From the NCBI GenBank assembly GCA_027016355.1, contig JALWAF010000041.1, positions 1 to 13,148 of the forward strand: DNA of 13,148 bases, written 5' to 3'. The notes beneath the pieces were generated by a model that was not told the origin of the DNA, made no database searches, and saw nothing but the letters and a program-made list of their open reading frames with translations. The DNA comes from Candidatus Moraniibacteriota bacterium. GTDB taxonomy: Bacteria; Patescibacteriota; Minisyncoccia; Moranbacterales; GCA-2747515. Each line of letters starts with the position of its first letter. The stretch's first letter is position 1. Shown here piece by piece: positions 6,087-12,568 of this stretch. The position numbers and the translations under genes are program-made.

Positions 6087-9000
6087 TTAATTATCTAACT
6101 CTTCAACGCTTATTTCCTCTTCTGTCTTGTCTGCGTCTTTAGTCACTTTTTTATCCTCAATACTTTTTTTATCGTTTTTTGTTTCCTTTTTGTTATCATT
6201 GCTACCTTTTTTATCGCTTTTGTCTTCTGTCTTTTTGTCTTCTACCATTTTAATATCAACATCTTGTTTGACTTCTTGTTTTTTATCATCTTTTTTATCA
6301 CTAGATACATCTTGCTCGTCATCTTTCAATTTCTCATCCGTTGTCTTGCCATCTTCATTTACTTTGTCATCATTTTCTTTTTTAGTATCTTTGTCTATTG
6401 TGGTTTTAATAGGACTGAGCTCTCTTTTGTCCTTATCAGTATCAGTTGACTGTTCCTCTACTTGTTCTTTTTTTACTTTTTTATCTTCTTGATTCTCTTC
6501 TTTTTGAGTGTTTTCTCCTTTTATTTTCTCATCTTTTTTGTTATCTTTTACTTCTTTTTTATCTTCCAATAAACCTATTTCATGCATAAATTTTTCATCA
6601 CACAACAATTCTTCGCCATCAAAACATTTCTTCGCATAATACTTACGAAAATCTTCTTTTTTATTACTTGGATTATTTTTTTCTCCAGGAGTAGGCACAG
6701 GATCAACCCAATCACCAACACCATCTGGGTTGCGGGCGATTGTTTTACCAATAGATACTTCTTTAGCTTTATATTTATAAGAATCTATCAAATCTCCTTT
6801 AGCATTAAATAATTTAACAGTATCTCCATCATTATTTAAACTAAAATTATTATAACCTTGCACAACGAGAAAACCTTTTGACTCAATAGCTGTTGAATTA
6901 TCTTTGGTGTGTTCTTTATTAATTTTTCTTCTATGACCTGTTGCATCAGCAATATACCAACCATCCACATCGACAGATTCGTCACCATTATTGTAAAGTT
7001 CCACCCACTCATTCCCAACTGCTGGCATAGGCATAAATTCATTCAAAGCAATATCTTCGTCTTCTGCTGAATTATCAATTGTTACTTTCCATAATTCACT
7101 CCAATCTGATTCATTCCCTGCTTCATCTACAGCCTTTACACGCCACCAAAAAGTAGCATCAGCAACATTATGTGCCGTTTTTTCACTATCTGTATATTCT
7201 GCATGCCAACGTAAATTTGTCACACTAGCATTGTGATAACTTTCATATATGTAATGATGTGCTCCATCTACATCACTCCAATCACTCAACAAAGTATCGC
7301 CATCTACCACAGCTTCATTTACTGGTTCAATTAATTGCGGAGCACTAGGTGTACTCCTATCTAATGTCACACCACACCATCCTGTCCAATCACTTGTGTT
7401 ACCACGTTCATCAACTGCACGCACTCTATACTTGTAATATCCATCTTCATCTCTTATATCTCCAGAATATTCTGACACAGTAGGATGTGCAATTGTAGTA
7501 GCTTCACGAATTTGATAATCATAATGATCTAAATCACTTTCTCCATTATCCTCCCAATCAACTGTAATGTGTCTGTTATTAACAAAACCATCACAACCCA
7601 TATCATTACCTTCATTATCCAAAATTCTCATACCAGTTGGTGTCTCTGGTGCAGTATCCACAACAAAATGCAATCCAAGTACGTCTCTAAATTGATTGAT
7701 TGAAGGAATATCTTTTCTCGTAGCATAATCATAAATATGATGTGCAATGTAGTATTCACCATCTGGCAAAGTAGCAACACAATCAGCAAATGATTTTTGT
7801 TGTGTTAGAGAAAATGTCGCTTCATCAGAAATATCTACTAGATTTGGATCTCGTCGCCAACTACAAAAGGCTCTCTTGCCATCATGACTAAATCGGAACG
7901 AACCATCATCTTGCGCTTGGAAAATTGCATAAGAATCCCAATATAATCCAGCAGATGGTTCTGAAGGTGAATCAGAATCAACATATTCTCCTGTAAAACT
8001 CAAATGTGACAAATCACCGTCGATATATACAATTGGTCCTGTGAATTTATGACCATTTTCATAATACGTGTGAAAATTCTCTATTTCTTCACCATCCTTA
8101 TAATATGTATGTTGTGCATCTGGTGCTTTTGTATCAATGTGGATATTTTTTTGTGTTGTGGATATATTGCCCAGAGAATCCTGCGTTTCTATGCTAAGCT
8201 CATGTATACCGTCTGGTAATACATCACTCACATCTGCCTCCCATTCATCACCACTGACTACAGCATTATATTCATGACCATTTACAGTCAACTTTACCCA
8301 ATCAACACCAGCATTATCAGTAACAGTACCGCGGATTGTAGGTGTTGTATAATTAGTTACAAATTTATCTGGCTCAATTGTACCATTAGAGTATTCAATA
8401 GCATCAATAGTCGATTCTGGACCTGTACTATCATATGTAATTTGACAACTGCCTGCTAAGTTTTTTCCTGTCAATGCCCAATCTGACTTATTGCCCGCCT
8501 TATCAACTGCTCGCACAGCAAATCCATACGTGCCATCATGTGGCAACCAACTACCATTATATTCAAAGATTGAATCATACATTATTTGCTCATCAAGTCC
8601 GATTGCACCGTTTGGCGCATTAAAAGAAGTGTATTCATAATGATCAAAATCAGATTCTGTATTATCATCCCAATCTGGATATACATGTTGAATTGGGATT
8701 GTATCACCACATTCATATACTATATTATTATCTTCTCGTTTCAACCTACGCAATCCTGTTGGGGTTGCTGGAGCTGTCCTATCAAATTCAATATAACACT
8801 CATTACTCCAGTCTGAAACCATTTCATTTATATCTATGACATTATTATTGTTTGTATCAACCCATGCTCTCACACGCGAACCATAAACTGCTTCAGCACC
8901 TGGATTACCTCCAAATGTCCTATAATTTGTATATGGATTTGTATAAATTTCATTGCCACTCCATCCATAAGAACCTACTTTATTAAATTGTCTTTGATAT

Positions 9001-9761
9001 TTTACATCACTGTTACCATATGCGACATCTTTCCAATGGACAGAAATTCCATTTATATTTGTTACACCACCAGTACAAGCAAACTCATTTGGGTCACGAG
9101 GTGTTGGATAACTATTTGGATCATTCTCATCATTCTCGTTATATCCTGTTTGCTCAGGTGTCTCCAAACCTGTATGAATTATATTATTGTCAATTTCTTC
9201 TGTATCTACCCAACCATGTGTCGGCTCTGCAAAACTTGTCTGCCACGCGGTAAATCCAAATTTAAATTCACAATTTCTATCACTTGCCACGCCGCTATTC
9301 AATGTAACAGTAAAATCCCAATCATTATCTGCATTGACTATCAAATCCCCAGCGTCAAAATCAAATAAACTTAATTGTCCATCATATGCTACAACGCCAT
9401 CTTTCTTTGCTTCTAATTGTAGTGCATCGCACAATTCATCATCACCACTTACTTTTTCAAAAGCGACGTTGTATTGAAAATCAGAATTTCCAACATTCTC
9501 AATGTTTCCCGTACGAGTAACACTGGCTCCCAACAACATATTTGTAGCTATCACTGGTAATTGCAATTCGCTCTCCCCACTCACTACCTTTGCATCCAAG
9601 TTACTAGCACCTATACTATTACCTGCCGAAGTTTCTACATCCTTATACCCTGCAAGTGCAACTTGCACAAAGCCAAAAATAACAACAAAAAATATTATCT
9701 GTAGCTGTATTATTTTATAAAATCTTTTATTCATCTGTCTCATATTAATATTATTTATCAT
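6087..9761 (-). CDS. Large secreted protein: TasA-like head, Ig/Fn3-like modules, lamin-tail domain, acidic-basic tail
   Basis: 1224 residues. Order: hydrophobic signal segment 18-35 ending VALA (34-37); GYKDVETSAGNSIGASNLDAKV (38-59 in two parts), which copies the SipW-substrate start (SDTE..GN.f.AG.LDL), heading a TasA-like domain to about 175; Pro/Asn/Asp linker; Fn3-like modules at about 230-328, 331-445, 704-803 and 805-897, each closing with R-V/A-V-D-x-x-G-N-x-S-D-W; an Ig-like module 449-545 (DNAGVDWVKLTVNG); a unique region 548-702 with a likely Cys pair (633, 661); a lamin-tail domain 902-1027 (IALNEFMP, EWVELYN, LNNDGDTVKLF); a two-Cys segment (1046, 1054); then about 160 residues of nearly pure Lys/Glu/Asp, presumably disordered. 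No C-terminal membrane helix or sorting motif is seen. Likely a cell-surface or matrix protein cut by the neighbouring SipW-like peptidase; its ligand is unknown. Starts at M1, M7 or M10 are all possible; none has a clear ribosome site. Confidence 0.85.
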   Translation of the reverse strand: MINNINMRQMNKRFYKIIQLQIIFFVVIFGFVQVALAGYKDVETSAGNSIGASNLDAKVVSGESELQLPVIATNMLLGASVTRTGNIENVGNSDFQYNVAFEKVSGDDELCDALQLEAKKDGVVAYDGQLSLFDFDAGDLIVNADNDWDFTVTLNSGVASDRNCEFKFGFTAWQTSFAEPTHGWVDTEEIDNNIIHTGLETPEQTGYNENDENDPNSYPTPRDPNEFACTGGVTNINGISVHWKDVAYGNSDVKYQRQFNKVGSYGWSGNEIYTNPYTNYRTFGGNPGAEAVYGSRVRAWVDTNNNNVIDINEMVSDWSNECYIEFDRTAPATPTGLRRLKREDNNIVYECGDTIPIQHVYPDWDDNTESDFDHYEYTSFNAPNGAIGLDEQIMYDSIFEYNGSWLPHDGTYGFAVRAVDKAGNKSDWALTGKNLAGSCQITYDSTGPESTIDAIEYSNGTIEPDKFVTNYTTPTIRGTVTDNAGVDWVKLTVNGHEYNAVVSGDEWEADVSDVLPDGIHELSIETQDSLGNISTTQKNIHIDTKAPDAQHTYYKDGEEIENFHTYYENGHKFTGPIVYIDGDLSHLSFTGEYVDSDSPSEPSAGLYWDSYAIFQAQDDGSFRFSHDGKRAFCSWRRDPNLVDISDEATFSLTQQKSFADCVATLPDGEYYIAHHIYDYATRKDIPSINQFRDVLGLHFVVDTAPETPTGMRILDNEGNDMGCDGFVNNRHITVDWEDNGESDLDHYDYQIREATTIAHPTVSEYSGDIRDEDGYYKYRVRAVDERGNTSDWTGWCGVTLDRSTPSAPQLIEPVNEAVVDGDTLLSDWSDVDGAHHYIYESYHNASVTNLRWHAEYTDSEKTAHNVADATFWWRVKAVDEAGNESDWSELWKVTIDNSAEDEDIALNEFMPMPAVGNEWVELYNNGDESVDVDGWYIADATGHRRKINKEHTKDNSTAIESKGFLVVQGYNNFSLNNDGDTVKLFNAKGDLIDSYKYKAKEVSIGKTIARNPDGVGDWVDPVPTPGEKNNPSNKKEDFRKYYAKKCFDGEELLCDEKFMHEIGLLEDKKEVKDNKKDEKIKGENTQKEENQEDKKVKKEQVEEQSTDTDKDKRELSPIKTTIDKDTKKENDDKVNEDGKTTDEKLKDDEQDVSSDKKDDKKQEVKQDVDIKMVEDKKTEDKSDKKGSNDNKKETKNDKKSIEDKKVTKDADKTEEEISVEELDN

Positions 9762-9782
9762 TTATTGTTGATGTCTTATTAA

Positions 9783-9948
9783 GATTGCTTCATCGTGCCT
9801 CTTCCTGCCAAAGGACTGATACAGTGCACAAACTCAATCAATTTCTTTCACTGGCTGTCATTGCGAGGAGTGTTTAGCGACGTGGCAATCCCGATAGTTT
9901 CACGATGTACTCTTTACGATTGCTTCATCGTGCCTCCTCGCAAAGACA
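9783..9948. repeat. Palindromic dispersed repeat with an extra half copy
   Basis: TGTCATTGCGAGGAG (9856-9870) with GGCAATC (9884-9890) is inverted as GATTGC (9918-9923) with CTCCTCGCAAAGACA (9934-9948), giving a long imperfect hairpin. The right arm GATTGCTTCATCGTGCCTC (9918-9936) recurs in direct orientation at 9783-9801, followed by degraded sequence (TTCCTGCCAAAGGA). From memory, TGTCATTGCGAGGAGC...GGCAATC is a widely dispersed intergenic repeat in many bacterial phyla. It fills most of the 194-base spacer between the signal peptidase gene and the 1224-residue gene and may act as an mRNA hairpin. Confidence 0.8.
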
Positions 9949-9955
9949 CTTGAAT

Positions 9956-10450
9956 TTACTCTTCTATCTTTTTCTTATCCAGCTCATTTTTAATTTTCAC
10001 AACTTCTTTCCCGATAAAATATCCTGCCGGAATCAAAATTAATAACACTACGCCTAGTCGTGATTGTAAAAATGCAATCAAATAACCTATGTGCGACAGT
10101 GTAAATATTACTCTTCCTCTGACTGCGCTTTGTGGTGTAGTAAATACGTCCTCTGCATTATTGTTGTCACCTTTTGTGGTGTACACATTCTTATCATTTT
10201 TTACAATACGATGTGTTACTAAATTTCCCTTATTATTGACAAAAGTAATCACATCTCCAACATCATATACATTTTGCGATTTGATAAGTATCGCACTACC
10301 AATTTTGATAGTTGGCTCCATAGAACCAGAACGAATAACAACTAAACCATAATCAAACCGAGGCAACACAATCATCGCCACAAAAAACAATACAATGATA
10401 ACAGTAAAAAACACGACAATGTTTTCTATAATTTTTCCTATCTTTTTCAC
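9956..10450 (-). CDS. sipW: Signal peptidase I, SipW/ER type (S26B)
   Basis: A membrane serine protease of 164 residues that removes signal peptides during secretion. Membrane helix 10-29; catalytic box VVIRSGSMEPTI (37-48) with nucleophile Ser43; GDVITFVN (65-72); VTHRIV (78-83), where His80 takes the place of the lysine used by ordinary bacterial LepB, as in eukaryotic SEC11 and Bacillus SipW; TKGDNNNAED (92-101) with the likely third residue Asp95 or Asp101; second helix about 132-149 and a charged C-terminus. In Bacillus, SipW is dedicated to TasA and TapA. Here it lies directly between a TasA-like gene and two further TasA-domain genes, so the same dedication is likely (inference). The start is GTG at 10450; an in-frame stop lies 15 bases upstream, so no longer reading exists. 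A tiny ORF with its own strong ribosome site precedes it. Confidence 0.92.
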   Translation of the reverse strand: MKKIGKIIENIVVFFTVIIVLFFVAMIVLPRFDYGLVVIRSGSMEPTIKIGSAILIKSQNVYDVGDVITFVNNKGNLVTHRIVKNDKNVYTTKGDNNNAEDVFTTPQSAVRGRVIFTLSHIGYLIAFLQSRLGVVLLILIPAGYFIGKEVVKIKNELDKKKIEE

Positions 10451-10457
10451 TGTAACT

Positions 10458-10486
10458 TCAATTTACAAATAACATGAATTTCTCCC
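10458..10486 (-). promoter_or_regulatory. Five-codon leader ORF with strong ribosome site before sipW
   Basis: On the minus strand GGGAG (10486-10482) is followed after 6 bases by ATG TTA TTT GTA AAT TGA (10475-10458), encoding MLFVN. Seven bases later comes the GTG of the signal peptidase, in another frame and without its own Shine-Dalgarno. This suggests the peptidase is translated by coupling or re-initiation, which would keep its level below that of the structural gene upstream. Chance cannot be excluded. Confidence 0.4.
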
Positions 10487-10524
10487 ATTTCGATAATCGA
10501 TAATAATTAATTATCAATTCCCGA

Positions 10525-10559
10525 AAGGAAGACAGGAAAATTTCCTGTCATAATTCCTT
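10525..10559 (-). terminator. Hairpin just after the TasA-like gene (attenuator or mRNA 3' stabiliser)
   Basis: GACAGGAAA (10531-10539) and TTTCCTGTC (10541-10549) form a perfect nine-base inverted repeat. It is extended by AAGGAA (10525-10530) and TTCCTT (10554-10559) with four unpaired bases between. The outer arm overlaps the TAA of the TasA-like gene. On the minus strand it is followed by TTCCTTTC, a poor U-run, so readthrough into sipW is expected: a partial terminator or a decay barrier that keeps the upstream product abundant. A small TTCC/GGAA stem (10518-10530) may compete with it. Confidence 0.55.
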
Positions 10560-11205
10560 ATAAAGAACCTGGCGCATCTTGTGTTAACAGCAAATCAAAA
10601 TTACCTACAACTGCATCTGTCATAAATATATTGTCTGCAAATGGAGTTGTGCTATCACTTACTGTCCAAGTAACTCCAACTGTTACAGATTGCCCAGCAG
10701 GAATTGCAGTAGGAATTGCTATAGGAGTTGGTGTGCTTATCAAAGTGCTTAATGGCATAGCCGATCCAACAGGTGCACCGTTTATATCAAATTGAACAGT
10801 GATAAATTGACTTAATTCACCATTTCCAGCCCCAACAAATGGGTGTGCAGGAGTACCGTCAATAGCTTTTGCAGCAGCATCATTTAAAGTACAACTAGGG
10901 TCTGCACCATCAATTTTTTCTGGTTCTACACAATAATTCTCATAATCAACAAAATCAGTAGCCACAACAGACAAAGTACCGTCAACATCTCCATCATTTG
11001 TTATTGTCATTGTATTTCTACCTGTTTGACCCGGAACAACAGGACCTACTGCAATAGGTTCTGAAGCTACCATCAAATCCATATATCCTGCTTGGATTGA
11101 ATTTCCATCAAAACTTTCTGTGTCACTCCAAAGAGCATATGACCCTACTCCAGCTACAGCAGCTATAGCTGCGATAGCAAAAACACTCATTAATATTTTT
11201 TTCAT
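10558..11205 (-). CDS. TasA/camelysin-like secreted protein with SipW-type signal peptide
   Basis: A 215-residue secreted protein. The N-terminus is a clear SipW-dependent signal: MKKILMSVF then an Ala-rich core (10-24), a likely cut after SYA24 or nearby, then LWSDTESFDGNSIQAGYMDL (25-44), matching the TasA/camelysin start (FSDTE..GN.f.AGtLDL). The rest is predicted beta-sandwich: VVPGQTGRNTMTITNDGDVDGTLSV (56-80, in two strands) is the usual PG-x-x-x-x-x-x-x-v-x-N-x-G segment, and the last strand NFDLLLTQ (202-209) ends as in TasA. Cys92 and Cys105 may form a disulfide. The SipW-type peptidase lies directly downstream. By analogy it could be the main fibre subunit of an extracellular matrix, or a simple surface protein; polymerisation cannot be shown from sequence. 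ATG at 11205 has no Shine-Dalgarno. It is Ala/Gly/Pro-richer than its neighbours, as abundant secreted subunits often are. Confidence 0.88.
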   Translation of the reverse strand: MKKILMSVFAIAAIAAVAGVGSYALWSDTESFDGNSIQAGYMDLMVASEPIAVGPVVPGQTGRNTMTITNDGDVDGTLSVVATDFVDYENYCVEPEKIDGADPSCTLNDAAAKAIDGTPAHPFVGAGNGELSQFITVQFDINGAPVGSAMPLSTLISTPTPIAIPTAIPAGQSVTVGVTWTVSDSTTPFADNIFMTDAVVGNFDLLLTQDAPGSL

Positions 11206-11222
11206 ATTTTTTTATTAAACAT

Positions 11223-11250
11223 ATTATATTATTTATGATATATCTCAAAA
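11223..11250 (-). promoter_or_regulatory. Candidate promoter of the TasA-like gene
   Basis: On the minus strand TTTTGA (11250-11245) lies 16 bases before a perfect TATAAT (11228-11223). The start would fall near 11216, leaving a leader of about 10 bases. A small inverted repeat TATCT-N5-AGATA (11241-11255) overlaps the -35 area and could be an operator. With terminators upstream this would make tasA-sipW-large protein a unit separate from the CAP gene. The region is AT-rich, so chance matches are easy. Confidence 0.45.
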
Positions 11251-11307
11251 AGATAATCGACCGTTTTTGTATCTTTATAATTTTGAAATATATATCATGT
11301 ACCAAAC

Positions 11308-11359
11308 AAAAAACCAACTAAAAAATTGAGTAAACACTTCACTCATTTTAGTCGGTTTT
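11308..11359 (-). terminator. Intrinsic terminator upstream of the TasA-like gene
   Basis: ACTCATTTTAGT-C-GGTTTT (11341-11359) pairs with AAAACC-A-ACTAAAA...TGAGT (11310-11331), with three extra bases on one side and one mismatch. On the minus strand the stem is followed by a run of U's (GGTTTTTTGTTTG). It is the second terminator after the CAP gene, so something may be transcribed between the two. Confidence 0.75.
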
Positions 11360-11372
11360 GCTATTCAACTCC

Positions 11373-11415
11373 CTGTGCTTCATAAGCAACCAATCAATTT
11401 ATTTGCTAAGCACAG
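11373..11415. repeat. Hairpin of unknown role between two terminators
   Basis: CTGTGCTT (11373-11380) and AGCAA (11385-11389) pair with TTGCT (11403-11407) and AAGCACAG (11408-11415): thirteen perfect pairs with one four-base bulge and a 13-base AT-rich loop. The left arm can also fold alone (GCTT-CAT-AAGC). It has no U-run and no coding potential. It may be part of a small RNA or a relic repeat. Confidence 0.6.
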
Positions 11416-11467
11416 ATCATCATTCCTATATTTAATTGTTTTTTTAAATTCTTCTGTTTCTTCAAAT

Positions 11468-11517
11468 AAAAAACAGGTCATCAAAAACCTGAGACTTCCA
11501 GGTTTTCACTGATCTGT
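11468..11517 (-). terminator. Intrinsic terminator of the CAP-domain gene
   Basis: Inner stem AAAACCTG (11484-11491) with CAGGTTTT (11499-11506) around a seven-base loop; outer stem ACAGGTCA (11473-11480) with TGATCTGT (11510-11517), one mismatch. Read on the minus strand it ends CCTGTTTTTTATTTG, a good U-run. It lies about 155 bases after the CAP stop codon, so the CAP mRNA has a long 3' tail (11518-11673) in which I see no further feature. Confidence 0.8.
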
Positions 11518-11673
11518 ATTTTATGTCCTATTATGTAATTGTTATCAATACATAAGTACATCTTTATGTTATATAAAAAATTTACAAATATACTCACCCA
11601 CAATTTGCGAAATCTCCTCCAAGAGTACTTATACTTTAATATTATACAACAACCATTTAATTGTCAAATGTTT

Positions 11674-12474
11674 TTATTTTTTCCTTGTAAAAATACGGTA
11701 TTCCACAATAAATACCAAAATTACCAAAATACTTACAAAAATCCATGCACCTAATCTTATTCTTGTATTTTGTTGTCCTTTGAATTTATTTACTTCCCCT
11801 GAACTTGCTAATAAATATTTTTTACTTTCAAATCTATTTAATGCCTCTCCAGCCTTTTCATTATTAGCACGAAATAATTCGTCCGGCACTTCAAATGTAT
11901 TTGGTGTAAAGTTTACCGGAGTTGCACTGAGTTGTTGTGGCGTAGCAAACACTTCTACTGTCACAGTTACTTCTTTATCCTTTACCTTTTTTTGACCTAT
12001 AGCCACACCTGTATTAGTAAATCTTTCATCCAAAATATTTTCTTTATGCTTAGGACTTTTCATCCATGCGTCATGTTGTTTATTTACATCTACAAATTCT
12101 GTAGCTAGATTTTCCCCTGCATAAGCAAAGTCATACCCTGATTGAAAAAACCAATACCATGGATTTTTCCCTTCTGGCGATGTATGTGCAAAATAATCTT
12201 CTTCCAGCATATTCTCAAGCTTCATTTGCGCCACTTTATCAAGTAATTCACTCTCTAGCAATGGAGGCAAATTTCGTTCTTTACGTTCATTATTAACAAG
12301 ATTTATGACGTTTGCTTTGTTTATAGCGCTTTCTCCAATATGTGATGATATCCCCTTCGCAAATACACATGAATTACTGACACTAACAAATAATAAACCC
12401 ACAAATATACCCAGTAACATAAATACTTTATATATTTGTGTATTTTTTTGTATTTTTTTAAATATTTTATTCAT
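11674..12474 (-). CDS. CAP/SCP-domain (YkwD-like) membrane-anchored protein
   Basis: 266 residues: a positively charged N-terminus, signal or anchor helix 16-36 ending in SCVFAKG, CAP domain about 53-177, a stalk rich in Asn/Glu/Lys (178-240) and a C-terminal membrane helix 242-259 with the tail RIFTRKK. CAP motifs: NVINLVNNERKERNLPPL (55-72), DYFAHTSPEGKNPW (93-106) with His97, YAGENLA (118-124) with Glu121, W137 plus SPKHKENIL (140-148) with His143, and VTVEVFA (171-177). The His/Glu/His set of the conserved cavity is complete. Bacterial CAP (YkwD-like) proteins are secreted and of mostly unknown function; spore, nuclease and peptidoglycan links have been proposed for some. Here it faces outward near the matrix-like genes, as first gene of the same-strand block, but two terminators follow it, so it may be its own unit. 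ATG 12474 has only a distant AGGA. Confidence 0.88.
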   Translation of the reverse strand: MNKIFKKIQKNTQIYKVFMLLGIFVGLLFVSVSNSCVFAKGISSHIGESAINKANVINLVNNERKERNLPPLLESELLDKVAQMKLENMLEEDYFAHTSPEGKNPWYWFFQSGYDFAYAGENLATEFVDVNKQHDAWMKSPKHKENILDERFTNTGVAIGQKKVKDKEVTVTVEVFATPQQLSATPVNFTPNTFEVPDELFRANNEKAGEALNRFESKKYLLASSGEVNKFKGQQNTRIRLGAWIFVSILVILVFIVEYRIFTRKK

Positions 12475-12523
12475 ATATTGGCTCAGGTCCTACAAATATT
12501 TTTTTATATTTTCCCCTCGTTAT

Positions 12524-12568
12524 GCCTGCAGAGTCTTTCTGTCCGGTAGGCAGGGCAGGCGTCTTTCT
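12524..12568. repeat. Small GC-rich repeat element just after rpiB
   Basis: GCCTGC (12524-12529) and GCAGGC (12555-12560) form inverted ends, and GTCTTTCT occurs as exact direct repeats at 12533-12540 and 12561-12568 on either side of a GC-rich 20-base core (12541-12560) containing GGTAGGCAGG. The base composition is unlike the AT-rich surroundings. The second direct repeat overlaps the TAG of rpiB (12567-12569). Similar GGTAGGCAGG-type sequences are, from memory, frequent dispersed repeats in related uncultured bacteria. No U-run, so not a clear terminator. Confidence 0.55.

Noticed and set aside
6127..6492. Plus-strand Ser/Leu/Phe-rich ORF of 121 codons
   Set aside because: It is the antisense of the Lys/Glu/Asp-rich tail of the large secreted protein; the composition follows directly from the complement of AAA, GAA and GAT codons.
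9783..9948. CRISPR-like array
   Set aside because: Only two direct copies of a 19-base unit, 135 bases apart, belonging to a palindromic repeat; no regular spacers and no cas genes.
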